Source: Allobosea sp. TND4EK4 (GTDB lineage: Bacteria > Pseudomonadota > Alphaproteobacteria > Rhizobiales > Beijerinckiaceae). Taken from it: 64,000 nucleotides of DNA. Below the pieces are notes generated by a model. It searched no databases, was not told where the DNA came from, and saw only the letters and a list, made by a program, of their open reading frames with translations. Shown in pieces: positions 51,730 through 61,820 of this stretch. Both the position numbers and the translations under genes were made by a program. The first letter of the stretch is position 1. Each line of letters opens with the position of its first letter. The stretch is from contig NZ_FTMO01000001.1 of NCBI RefSeq assembly GCF_900156025.1, positions 744,001 to 808,000 of the forward strand. Direction: 5' to 3'.

Positions 51730-52557
51730 ATGAGCTTTTCCGATGTCAGCGGGCCCGACGATCTCGACCCGTACGAGTTGCTGAGCTGGTATGCCGAATC
51801 CGGCGTCACCGAAGCGCTGGACGACGAAGCGCACGACCACTTCGCCGAGGCGCCTCAACCAGCGCCGATGCGCCGGCCTCTTCCGGCTCCGGGCACGTCC
51901 CCCCTGCGGCCCGTGCAGGCCCGGCCGATGCCGGCCGCTGTCGCCGCGCCCGACGATGCGGCACTGACGGCCCGCGCGATGGCGCGCGAGGCGCGCACCC
52001 TCGAGGAGCTGCGCGAGGCGATGGCGAAATTCGAAGGCTGTGCCCTGAAGGCGACGGCCAAGAATCTCGTCTTCGCCGATGGAAACCCGGCGGGCCGGGT
52101 GATGATGGTCGGCGAGGCGCCCGGCGCCGACGAGGACCGGCTCGGCCTGCCCTTCGTCGGGCGATCCGGCCAATTGCTCGACCGGATGCTGGCAGCCATC
52201 GGGCTCTCGCGGCAGAACGACGTCTATATCGCCAATCTCCTGCCCTGGCGCCCGCCGGGCAACCGCACGCCGACGCCGCAGGAAGTCGCGATCTGCCTGC
52301 CCTTTGTCCAGCGGCAGATCGAGCTCGCGGATCCGGAGATCCTGATCAGCGTCGGCGCACCGTCTGCGCAAGGCCTGCTCGGCTTCAAGGGCATCATGAA
52401 TTCGCGCGGCAAATGGGTGGAGTACGATACCGGCACCAAGCGCATCCGGGCGATGGCGACGCTGCATCCGGCCTATCTGCTGCGCCAGCCCCTTCAGAAG
52501 CGACTGGCCTGGCGGGATCTGCGAGCGCTGCGCGCGGCGCTGGACGGCAAAGCGTAG
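51730..52557 (+). CDS. Family 4-type uracil-DNA glycosylase with altered Fe-S ligands
   Basis: The 275-residue protein has the family 4 catalytic loop [17 protein letters not shown] and the HPAYLLRQP motif, and should remove uracil from DNA. Family 4 enzymes hold a [4Fe-4S] cluster on four cysteines. Here only Cys104 (in EGCALK) and Cys189 (AICLPF) remain; the first Cys of CxxC is Phe101 and the CRPP Cys is Trp173 (WRPP). A 90-residue Pro-rich N-terminal extension is also present. It is divergent from the ETF-QO gene, with the palindrome between. Confidence 0.85.
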   Translation: MSFSDVSGPDDLDPYELLSWYAESGVTEALDDEAHDHFAEAPQPAPMRRPLPAPGTSPLRPVQARPMPAAVAAPDDAALTARAMAREARTLEELREAMAKFEGCALKATAKNLVFADGNPAGRVMMVGEAPGADEDRLGLPFVGRSGQLLDRMLAAIGLSRQNDVYIANLLPWRPPGNRTPTPQEVAICLPFVQRQIELADPEILISVGAPSAQGLLGFKGIMNSRGKWVEYDTGTKRIRAMATLHPAYLLRQPLQKRLAWRDLRALRAALDGKA

Positions 52558-52610
52558 CGCCGAACACTTCTCCGCCATGTGCCGCACGAGACCGTGCCGG
52601 GCTGAAGCCC

Positions 52611-52635
52611 GGAACCGCTCGCTGTGCCGCACGTT
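52611..52635 (+). promoter_or_regulatory. EcfG-type promoter of the metallopeptidase gene
   Basis: GGAAC (52611-52615) is followed after 16 bases by CGTT (52632-52635), a perfect match to the alphaproteobacterial general stress promoter. The start codon is about 64 bases downstream. Confidence 0.7.
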
Positions 52636-52698
52636 CACCCGGGCTTGAGTTCCCGGCGCCGGTTCGCAAGAGTGCCGGGGAATTTCGGGGGCCGAACC

Positions 52699-53583
52699 AT
52701 GCAGTGGCAAGACTATCGCCAGTCCGACAATCTCGAGGACCGGCGCGGCGACGGTGGCGGCGGCTTCGCCGGCCTGCCGGGCGGCCGCGGCGGGATCGGC
52801 ATCGGCACCATGGTGGTCCTCGGCCTTCTCGGCTGGGCGCTCGGCATCGATCCGCGCATCCTGATCGGCGGGGCGGAGATGATCGGGGGCATCGGCGGGC
52901 GCGAGCAGACGCAGGAGACGCGCCGTTCCTCGGGACCGCCGCAGGACGAGATGGGCCGCTTCGTCTCGGCCGTTCTGGCGCAGAACGAGGACGTCTGGAC
53001 CAAGCTCCTGCCGCAGCAGGGCAACACCCGGTACCAGCCGCCGCAGCTGGTTCTCTTCTCGGGCGTCAACCGGTCAGGCTGCGGCGTCGCCCAGTCGGCG
53101 ATGGGGCCCTTCTACTGCCCCAACGACCGCAAGGTCTATCTCGACACCTCCTTCTTCCAGGAGATGCAGCGCAAGCTCGGCGGCGGCGGCGACTTCGCCT
53201 ACGCCTATGTGATCGCCCATGAGGTCGGACACCACATCCAGAACCTGCTCGGCATCCTGCCGAAGGCGAACCAGCTCCGCGAACGGTCCTCCGAGCGAGA
53301 CGCGAACGCGATCTCGGTGCGGATCGAGCTGCAGGCGGACTGCTTCGCCGGCGTCTGGGGCCACAACATCCAGTCCATGGGCCGCCTCGACCAGGGCGAC
53401 ATCGAGGAGGCGATGCGCACCGCAGCCGCGATCGGCGACGACAAGCTGCAGAAGGCGGCGCAGGGCGTGGTCGTCCCCGATTCCTTCACCCATGGCTCGT
53501 CCGCGCAGCGCACGAAATGGTTCAACATCGGCTTCCAGAGCGGCTCGCTGCAGTCCTGCGACACGTTCAGGAACGCGATCTGA
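52699..53583 (+). CDS. Neutral zinc metallopeptidase-like membrane protein (YpfJ type)
   Basis: The 294-residue protein has a Gly-rich N-terminus, one membrane helix (about 35-55) and a zincin-like domain with AHEVGHHIQNLLG (His174, Glu175, His178) and ELQADCFAGVW, where the downstream acidic residue may bind zinc. GPFYCPNDRKVYLDTSFF is typical of the YpfJ family. Its substrate is unknown. The ATG at 52699 begins MQWQDYRQSDNLEDRRG, the family start. An EcfG-type promoter upstream suggests stress induction. Confidence 0.85.
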   Translation: MQWQDYRQSDNLEDRRGDGGGGFAGLPGGRGGIGIGTMVVLGLLGWALGIDPRILIGGAEMIGGIGGREQTQETRRSSGPPQDEMGRFVSAVLAQNEDVWTKLLPQQGNTRYQPPQLVLFSGVNRSGCGVAQSAMGPFYCPNDRKVYLDTSFFQEMQRKLGGGGDFAYAYVIAHEVGHHIQNLLGILPKANQLRERSSERDANAISVRIELQADCFAGVWGHNIQSMGRLDQGDIEEAMRTAAAIGDDKLQKAAQGVVVPDSFTHGSSAQRTKWFNIGFQSGSLQSCDTFRNAI

Positions 53584-53721
53584 CGCCGCTGGACAGGCGA
53601 CCCGCGCCAACCCGCCAAGCCCAGGGAATGGCCATGACTGAACCAAATCATTGCTCCTTCTGGGGCAGTGACTTTTCTCCTTAACAATCCCCGGCAACAA
53701 CCAACATCAATGGAGCCGGGG

Positions 53722-53967
53722 ATGCTCAACCGGAATGTCGCGCGAGGGCCCTTTCCGGCCCTGGTCGCCCTCATTTTTGCCGCCACCGCGCTGCGCTATC
53801 CGATCGGAGACCTGGCTCATGCCGGGCCCGGTCTCTTCCCGCTGATGATCAGCGCGACGCTGCAGACGATCCTCGGGTTGTTCCTGGCCTGGCAGTCCTA
53901 CGCGGCGATCAGGGGCAAGCGGGCGACGCTTGCCGACGCGATCGAGGTGCAGCCCGCCGCGCACTGA
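53722..53967 (+). CDS. Half-length TctB-like membrane protein
   Basis: The 81-residue protein has two membrane helices and the TctB signature in AGPGLFPLMISATLQTILGL, corresponding to the first half of a TctB (about 150-170 residues). The ATG at 53722 is preceded by GGAG (53713). No tctA or tctC lies nearby, and the reading frame ends in an ordinary hydrophilic tail rather than an abrupt break. It is either a remnant of a TTT transporter or a free-standing two-helix TctB relative. Confidence 0.62.
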   Translation: MLNRNVARGPFPALVALIFAATALRYPIGDLAHAGPGLFPLMISATLQTILGLFLAWQSYAAIRGKRATLADAIEVQPAAH

Positions 53968-53976
53968 GGAAGACGC

Positions 53977-54462
53977 TCAGCCGGCGCGCTCCCGGCGCGC
54001 CGACAGCCGCACCGGGGCCTTTCCCAGCCGGCCGGCCATGACCATCGCCTTCGGCGCGACGAGTCCGGCGCGCAGCCGGCTCCCTCCGAAAGAGATCGCC
54101 GCACGCTCGCGCAGCCCCGCCGCGACGCCGCGCAGCGGCAGCAAGGCGGGGCGATCCGGCACGAGCAGGAAGTGCCGCTCGAGCGCCTGAACCCAGTGAA
54201 GCTGCGGCACGTCGCCGGCATCGAGCAGCAGCAGCATGTCGCCGCGCGCCTGCTGGGCACCGAGAAGCCAGCCTTCGCCGCTGGCGGCGCGCAGATAGCT
54301 CGCGCCCGTCGCATCCGCGATCCGCTCGATATCGAGCTCACCGGCGGTGTCGACGACCACCGCATGGCCGAGGAAACCCTCGGCCACCGCCGGGATCAGC
54401 ACGGCGAAGGTGGCGGCGAGCGCCCGCGTGGAGCCGGACGCGCGGATGACAGCTGTCAGCAT
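53977..54462 (-). CDS. Short glycosyltransferase family 2-like protein, catalytic loop degenerate
   Basis: The 161-residue protein resembles the first half of a GT-A glycosyltransferase: two strand-helix units, then ARGDMLLLLDAGDVPQLHWVQAL in the place of the metal-binding region. The nucleotide-binding loop that reads DGGS in active relatives is DTAGEL here, and the second half of the fold is missing. It may be a degenerate or regulatory homologue. It is divergent from the radical SAM gene and shares its promoter region. Confidence 0.6.
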   Translation of the reverse strand: MLTAVIRASGSTRALAATFAVLIPAVAEGFLGHAVVVDTAGELDIERIADATGASYLRAASGEGWLLGAQQARGDMLLLLDAGDVPQLHWVQALERHFLLVPDRPALLPLRGVAAGLRERAAISFGGSRLRAGLVAPKAMVMAGRLGKAPVRLSARRERAG

Positions 54463-54515
54463 CCGTCATCTCTATGTCGCAGCGCAGCATGCCGCAATCC
54501 TGCCCCTTGCCAAAT

Positions 54516-54530
54516 GTTCCTGTTATGTTC
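54516..54530. promoter_or_regulatory. LexA (SOS) box, GTTC-N7-GTTC
   Basis: GTTC at 54516-54519 and GTTC at 54527-54530 are separated by exactly 7 bases, the direct-repeat LexA site of Alphaproteobacteria. It lies between a TTGCCA -35 candidate (54507-54512) and a weak -10, in the 122-base divergent region, 55 bases before the radical SAM start. Confidence 0.7.
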
Positions 54531-54584
54531 ACATTCCAAGACAGGAAACGCAGCCGATTCACGGCACTGCCCAGGATCCACGCG

Positions 54585-55778
54585 ATGATTCGCATCAAGC
54601 CGACAGCGAGGCCCATGCCGGCGGCCCAACCCCTGCGGCAGCAGCAGAGCGATGTCATCTCGGCGTCGGTGCGCGTCGCGCCGGCCGATCCGCTGGCCCA
54701 TGCCGGCCATCGCATCGATCCGGACCGGCGGCGCGGACGAGGGGCGACCATCAACCCTGCCGGCCGCTTCGAATCCGAGCAACGCGTCGCCGAGGACGAT
54801 GGCTGGGGCTCGCTCGGCGAGCTGCCGCCGTTCAAGACCGAGATCACCTATGAGAAGGCGCGGACGATCATCACGCGCAACGACTCGCCCGACATCTCCT
54901 TCGACCGCTCGATCAACCCCTATCGGGGCTGCGAGCATGGCTGCGTCTACTGCTTCGCCCGGCCGAGCCATGCCTATCTTGGCTTGTCGCCGGGGCTCGA
55001 CTTCGAGAGCAAGCTGACGGCGAAGCCGGATGCGGCGGCGCTTCTGGAGAAGGAGCTTTCGGCGTCCAATTACCAGCCGCGGACGATCGCGATCGGCACC
55101 AACACCGACCCCTACCAGCCGATCGAGAAGAAATTCCGGATCATGCGGGAGGTGCTGGAGGTTCTGGCGCGTTTCAACCATCCGGTCGGGATCGTGACGA
55201 AATCGGCGCTGGTTCAGCGCGACATCGACCTTCTGGCACCGATGGCCGCGAAGGGACTGGCGAAGGTCGCGCTCTCGGTGACGACGCTCGACTCCAAGGT
55301 CGCCCGCGGCATGGAGCCGCGCGCAGCCGCGCCGGCGAAGCGCCTGGAAACGATCCGCAAGCTGTCGGAGGCCGGTATCCCGGTGACGGTGCTCGTCGCG
55401 CCGATCGTTCCGGCCATCAACGAGCACGAGATCGAGCGCATCCTCGACGCCGCCAAGGCCGCGGGGGCGCAGGAAGCGGGCTATGTCCTGCTGCGCCTGC
55501 CGCTGGAAGTCCGCGACATCGTGCAGGAATGGCTGCTGACCCATCACCCCGACAAGCTGCGCCATGTAATGTCGCTGGTACGCGCCACACGCGGCGGCAA
55601 GGACTACGATTCGCAATGGGGCCAGCGCATGGTCGGCTCCGGCCCCTATGCCTGGATGATCGGCCGGCGCTTCGAGATGGCGGCGGAGCGCATCGGCTTC
55701 AACACGTCGCGCAAGCGGCTGCGGACGGACCTGTTCGTCAAGCCGCAAAAGGCGGTGGCACAGCTCAGCCTGTTCTGA
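54585..55778 (+). CDS. PA0069 family radical SAM protein (SplB-like), SOS box upstream
   Basis: The 397-residue protein has the radical SAM motif in CEHGCVYCFARPSH (CxxxCxxC) and the family segments NPYRGCEHG and IGTNTDPYQPIEKKFRI. PA0069/Rv2578c proteins are related to spore photoproduct lyase and are predicted to take part in DNA repair, but no reaction has been shown. The ATG at 54585 follows AGGA; other in-frame ATGs at 54531 and 54615 are less likely. The LexA box upstream supports a DNA damage role; Pseudomonas PA0069 is also in the LexA regulon. Confidence 0.85.
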   Translation: MIRIKPTARPMPAAQPLRQQQSDVISASVRVAPADPLAHAGHRIDPDRRRGRGATINPAGRFESEQRVAEDDGWGSLGELPPFKTEITYEKARTIITRNDSPDISFDRSINPYRGCEHGCVYCFARPSHAYLGLSPGLDFESKLTAKPDAAALLEKELSASNYQPRTIAIGTNTDPYQPIEKKFRIMREVLEVLARFNHPVGIVTKSALVQRDIDLLAPMAAKGLAKVALSVTTLDSKVARGMEPRAAAPAKRLETIRKLSEAGIPVTVLVAPIVPAINEHEIERILDAAKAAGAQEAGYVLLRLPLEVRDIVQEWLLTHHPDKLRHVMSLVRATRGGKDYDSQWGQRMVGSGPYAWMIGRRFEMAAERIGFNTSRKRLRTDLFVKPQKAVAQLSLF

Positions 55779-55786
55779 GCAAACCC

Positions 55787-55895
55787 GTCATTCTCGGGCG
55801 GCGCACCAGCGGTGACCCGGGAATCTCTCGCCGTGAATGGCGCTTTTTCCACGCCCCCTTCGGCAAGAGATGCTCGGGTCGAGCCCGAGCATGAC
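55787..55895. repeat. Composite double-hairpin intergenic repeat, copy D
   Basis: The element begins GTCAT and ends ATGAC. The left hairpin pairs ATTCTCGGG (55790-55798) with CCCGGGAAT (55816-55824, one G-T pair); the right pairs ATGCTCGGG (55870-55878) with CCCGAGCAT (55884-55892). The spacer itself pairs at its ends (CTCTCGCC with GGCAAGAG), so the whole is nearly palindromic. It lies 9 bases after the radical SAM stop and 57 bases before rnhB. Confidence 0.85.
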
Positions 55896-55952
55896 CCCCT
55901 TCATGACTACGCGCCTCTGGCCCCTTCCGCCCATCCGTTGCATAAGCCCGCC

Positions 55953-56564
55953 ATGCCCGCCGATTTCTCCCGCGAGACCCATGCCATCGCCGGCGGCCTG
56001 TGGCCGCTCGCCGGCATCGACGAGGTCGGCCGCGGACCGCTCGCCGGGCCCGTCGTGGTGGCCGCCGTGATCCTCGATCCGGCGCGCGTGCCGGCCGGGC
56101 TCGACGATTCGAAGAAGCTGCCGGCGCCGATCCGCGAGGAGCTGTTCGGCGAGATCATGGAGAAGGCGCTCGCCGTCAGTGTCGCCAGCGCGACGGCGAT
56201 CGAGATCGACAGGGTCAACATCCGGCAGGCGACCCTGCTCGCCATGCGCCGCGCCGTCGCGGCGCTGCCGCTCTCCCCGCTCCATGTTCTGGTCGACGGC
56301 AACGATCCGCCGGTGCTCGCCTGCGGCTGCGAGGCGATCATCCAGGGTGACGGGGCGGTGGCCTCGATCGCCGCCGCCTCGATCGTGGCGAAGGTCACGC
56401 GCGACCGGATGATGGCGCGGCTGTGCCGGCGCTTTCCGGCCTACGGTTTTTCCGCCCATGTCGGCTATGCGACGCCGCAACACCGCCGCGCCATCGCGGA
56501 GCACGGTCCCTGCCCAGAGCATCGCTACTCCTTTGCGCCGGTGAAGGGCGTCTGGACGCGATAG
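55953..56564 (+). CDS. rnhB: Ribonuclease HII
   Basis: The 203-residue protein has the RNase HII signature [20 protein letters not shown] with the catalytic Asp-Glu, DDSKKL, VDGN and [14 protein letters not shown]. It removes ribonucleotides from DNA and RNA-DNA junctions. The ATG at 55953 is the family start. It precedes ccrM on the same strand, a placement common in rhizobia, but with a 200-base gap that seems to hold a separate ccrM promoter. Confidence 0.95.
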   Translation: MPADFSRETHAIAGGLWPLAGIDEVGRGPLAGPVVVAAVILDPARVPAGLDDSKKLPAPIREELFGEIMEKALAVSVASATAIEIDRVNIRQATLLAMRRAVAALPLSPLHVLVDGNDPPVLACGCEAIIQGDGAVASIAAASIVAKVTRDRMMARLCRRFPAYGFSAHVGYATPQHRRAIAEHGPCPEHRYSFAPVKGVWTR

Positions 56565-56612
56565 CGGCAGGCCGCCGCGTTGGGCGAGCCTGCCCCAACG
56601 GTATCCGACCGT

Positions 56613-56627
56613 TAACGCCCGCTTAGG
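56613..56627 (+). promoter_or_regulatory. CtrA-like box upstream of ccrM
   Basis: TTAA-N7-TTAG (TTAACGCCCGCTTAG) matches the CtrA consensus TTAA-N7-TTAA at seven of eight positions. In Caulobacter and rhizobia ccrM is a direct CtrA target, which supports the call. The box is about 140 bases before the ccrM start. Confidence 0.6.
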
Positions 56628-56723
56628 AATTTCCTTTGCCCGACAAAGGCCTAGGCAAAAACTGCAGCCCCAAAACGACACGCATTTTTTTCAATCCGGA
56701 AACCCGGCTTTTACCCTGCCTGA

Positions 56724-59004
<2,281 letters not shown>

Positions 59005-59061
59005 GGGGCCGGTTGATAACGCCTTCCGCCGGGCCGGCAAGCCGGTAACGGGGGGGGTCGG

Positions 59062-59715
59062 TCAGTCTCGGCGGCTCGGCCAGGCCGAAAGCGCACGGCG
59101 CGCCACTGACTCCAGCGCGGCAGCGTCGGCCCCGTCGCGCGCAAGAACCGACATGCCACCCTGAACGGCCGCGAAAAAGCGGGCCAGACCGGCAGGGTCG
59201 GCATCGGAAGGCAGCTCGCCGGACGCTACGCCCTGGGCCAGGCGCTCCTCGATGCGCGCCACGGAAGCGGCACGGGCGGCACGCACGCGCTCACCCAGTT
59301 CGGCATGGCCCTCGCACCCGACCGAAGACAGCGTCACCATGCAGCCGCGCGGATCGCCGCTGCCGCCATTGCCGCTGAGCGCCCTGGCCGAATCGAACAG
59401 GAAGGCCTCGATCGCCTGCCGCGCCGTTTCGGCGGCGGCGAAACGACCCCAGACCAGACCACTGAAATTCTCCGCGTAAAAATCCAGGGCCTCGGCATAA
59501 AGGCCCTCCTTGGAGCCGAAAGCCGCATAGAGGCTCGGCGCGCCGATCCCCATCGCCTGCGTCAGATCGGCGATCGAGGTTGCGGCGTAGCCCTTGTTCC
59601 AGAACAGCCGCATGGCCTGCGCCAGCGCCTGTTCCCGATCGAAGGCGCGCGGCCTGCCGCGCGCTCGCGCGCTCGCTCCGCCGGCGTCTCCAACCCGTCC
59701 ACCCGATATCTGCAT
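59062..59715 (-). CDS. TetR family transcriptional regulator
   Basis: The 217-residue protein has an N-terminal TetR helix-turn-helix (about 20-70; GRPRAFDREQALAQAMRLFWNKGYAATSIADLTQAMG and GAPSLYAAFGSKEGLYAEAL) and a helical ligand domain. It is divergent from an SDR gene, the usual layout when a TetR protein represses its neighbour, and a short palindrome lies in the shared region. The ligand is unknown. The start at 59715 gives a Gly/Arg-rich lead that may be too long. Confidence 0.9.
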   Translation of the reverse strand: MQISGGRVGDAGGASARARGRPRAFDREQALAQAMRLFWNKGYAATSIADLTQAMGIGAPSLYAAFGSKEGLYAEALDFYAENFSGLVWGRFAAAETARQAIEAFLFDSARALSGNGGSGDPRGCMVTLSSVGCEGHAELGERVRAARAASVARIEERLAQGVASGELPSDADPAGLARFFAAVQGGMSVLARDGADAAALESVARRALSAWPSRRD

Positions 59716-59734
59716 CGGTCATTATATAAATCGC

Positions 59735-59782
59735 TTGACCCCCGGAGGCAATGGACCTAGCTAATTTTGTATCGAACGATAC
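59735..59782 (+). promoter_or_regulatory. Promoter and palindromic operator of the SDR gene
   Basis: TTGACC (59735-59740) and TAGCTA (59758-59763) are 17 bases apart and form a plausible promoter. Just downstream, GTATCG and CGATAC (59769-59774 and 59777-59782) are inverted around AA, where a TetR dimer would block transcription. Confidence 0.55.
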
Positions 59783-59796
59783 AGAAAGAAAGCACC

Positions 59797-60537
59797 ATGA
59801 CTGATCTCACTGGCAAGCGCGCGCTCGTCACCGGCGCCTCGCGCGGAATCGGGGCCGCGATTGCACTGGCCCTCGCCGAGCAGGGCGCCGATGTCGCCAT
59901 CACCTATGAGCACTCCGCGGACAGGGCCGCCGACGTGGTGAGGGCCATCGAAGCGAAGGGCCGGCGCGGCTTCGCCCTCCAGGCCGACAGCGCCGATGCG
60001 GCTGCGGTGAAACGGTCGGTGGACGAAGCCGCAAGGAGCCTGGGCGGGCTCGACATCCTGGTGAACAATGCCGGCATCGCCCGGGGAGGCCCGCTCGCGG
60101 AACAGAGCCTGGCCGATATCGATGCGCTTCTGGCCGTCAACATCCGCGCGGTCGTGCTTGCCTCGCAGGCGGCCATCGCTCATCTGCCGGAGGGCGGGCG
60201 TATCGTCTCGATCGGTTCCTGCCTGGCCGAACGCGTCCCGTTCGGCGGCGTAACGGTCTATTCGATGACGAAATCGGCGCTTCTCGCCTTCACCCGCGGG
60301 CTGGCGCGGGAGCTCGGGCCGCGCGGCGTCACGGTCAACCTCGTGCATCCGGGCTCGACCGACACCGACATGAACCCGGCCGACGGCCCGCAATCCGACG
60401 TGCAGCGGGCGAACTCGGCCCTGGGGCATTACGGCAAGCCGGAGGATATCGCGGCGGCCGTCGCCTTCCTGGCGGGGCCGAGTGCGCGGCAGATCACCGG
60501 CACGGGCATCACCGTCGACGGCGGCGCCAACGCCTGA
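59797..60537 (+). CDS. Short-chain dehydrogenase/reductase, probably TetR controlled
   Basis: The 246-residue protein is a classical SDR with the NAD(P) loop TGASRGIG, NNAGIA and the active-site tyrosine-lysine pair YSMTK, and a C-terminus ITGTGITVDGG. It probably reduces a carbonyl compound, with substrate unknown. The ATG at 59797 follows AAAGAAAG. The divergent TetR gene and the operator in between suggest induction by the substrate or a related compound. Confidence 0.9.
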   Translation: MTDLTGKRALVTGASRGIGAAIALALAEQGADVAITYEHSADRAADVVRAIEAKGRRGFALQADSADAAAVKRSVDEAARSLGGLDILVNNAGIARGGPLAEQSLADIDALLAVNIRAVVLASQAAIAHLPEGGRIVSIGSCLAERVPFGGVTVYSMTKSALLAFTRGLARELGPRGVTVNLVHPGSTDTDMNPADGPQSDVQRANSALGHYGKPEDIAAAVAFLAGPSARQITGTGITVDGGANA

Positions 60538-60553
60538 GCGGCGCCAGGCTCAC

Positions 60554-61141
60554 TCAGGGGCCGGACAGCGCCGTCGCTATCCCCAGCGACAGCGCCGTCT
60601 GCCCCGAAATGTGGAACATGCTGTCGAAGCTCGACCTGGTGATCAGCGAGGCGGCACCGGGCACGCCCATTTCATAGTAGATTTTGACCATGCCGGCCGT
60701 AGCCGTGCCGGAATAGCCCTTGCGGCCGCTGCTCTGCGGGCTGTTGCCCTCGTGGAAACCGAGGCCGCGCTTGGTCCTGGTATCGCCATCGACCACGGCA
60801 CCGGCGTTCAGGTAGAGCCGCCTTGTCCCGGCCACGAAGAGGCCGGTGCAGGCGCTCTCGCAGCGTCCGCGGCTTGCATCCACTGCGGTGGCGTAACCCT
60901 TCTCGCGGATCTGGCGCGCCATCTCGCGGGCCGGATCGATGCGTCCCCCAGGGCTGTCGAGATAGATCGTCCGGATCTGTGCCGCCTCCGGGCGGGCCAG
61001 GAAATCGCGCAGCTTGAACTGATCGCCGTCCTTGATCGGCCCGCTGATCTGCGCCGCCGCCCCCCTCTGAGAGATCTCGACGGCCGCCGCCGGAACAGCG
61101 ACGAGCATGACGGCGCAAACCGCCGCAAGCATTTCACGCAT
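60554..61141 (-). CDS. Secreted ClpP-fold (COG3904-like) protein
   Basis: The 195-residue protein has a signal peptide (MREMLAAVCAVMLVAVPAAA) and a ClpP/crotonase-like core: IYLDSPGGRIDPAREMARQIRE, the possible nucleophile serine in CESACTGLFVAGTRR, and GLGFHEG. COG3904 proteins are predicted periplasmic proteases of unknown role. Two cysteines flank the serine (Cys94 and Cys98) and could affect it. It converges with the SDR gene. It lies between mutY and the DUF721 gene, which are usually close neighbours. Confidence 0.78.
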   Translation of the reverse strand: MREMLAAVCAVMLVAVPAAAVEISQRGAAAQISGPIKDGDQFKLRDFLARPEAAQIRTIYLDSPGGRIDPAREMARQIREKGYATAVDASRGRCESACTGLFVAGTRRLYLNAGAVVDGDTRTKRGLGFHEGNSPQSSGRKGYSGTATAGMVKIYYEMGVPGAASLITRSSFDSMFHISGQTALSLGIATALSGP

Positions 61142-61219
61142 CTCGATCCCCCCCGATCCTGCCGACGCCCCGGCGAGATCGATCTTGTAAGAAGGGGCCG
61201 GGCGGCGGACAATGGCGCC

Positions 61220-61726
61220 ATGGTTGCCAAGCCGCTTGCCGAACTGATCGAGGATTGCATCGCGCCAGCGCTGGCCGCGCAGGGTTTCGCCGGCCGTTCC
61301 ATCGTCTCGCTCTGGCCGGAGATCGTCGGCGAACGGCTGGCCGCGCGCACGCGCCCGCTCAAGATCGACTGGCCGAAACGGCGCCCCGCTCCCGGGGAGC
61401 CGGCCGACCCGGCGACGCTGGTGGTGCGCGTCGAGGGTGCCTTCGCACTGGAGATGCAACAGCTCGGGCCTCTGGTGGTCGAGCGCGTCAACACGCATCT
61501 GGGCTGGCGCGCCGTCGGCAAGCTGGTGCTGAAACAGGGACCTGTCGCCACCCTTGGGATGCCCCGCCCGTTGCCGAAGCTCGATGCGGAAGCCGCGGCC
61601 GCCGTGGACCGGCAGGTCGCGACCGTGGAGGACGAGGGCCTGCGAGAGGCGCTGGCGCGTCTGGGCAAGGCGGTCGCGCTGCGGGCGAGACACGGCAGTC
61701 CCGCCGGCCCCGACACGGCTTCGTGA
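61220..61726 (+). CDS. DUF721 / DciA-like protein
   Basis: The 168-residue protein matches DUF721, with LWPEIVGERLAARTRPLKI and VEGAFALEMQQLGPLVVERVN. The family includes DciA, the ancestral loader of the DnaB replicative helicase, and a role in replication start is the best guess. The ATG at 61220 gives the family start. In rhizobia this gene usually follows mutY directly and precedes a dsbA and smc, as it precedes them here. Confidence 0.83.
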   Translation: MVAKPLAELIEDCIAPALAAQGFAGRSIVSLWPEIVGERLAARTRPLKIDWPKRRPAPGEPADPATLVVRVEGAFALEMQQLGPLVVERVNTHLGWRAVGKLVLKQGPVATLGMPRPLPKLDAEAAAAVDRQVATVEDEGLREALARLGKAVALRARHGSPAGPDTAS

Positions 61727-61820
61727 GCTACGCCCGCGCGGCGCGATGCGCTCTTGCCACAATCGAACGGCCTCTATAGCTGCCGATCCGATCTTTGCTC
61801 CTTCTCGAGGACCTTTCACG

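Noticed and set aside
56685-56697. T-run after rnhB as an intrinsic terminator
   Set aside because: No convincing stem precedes the T-run, so termination of rnhB cannot be placed there.
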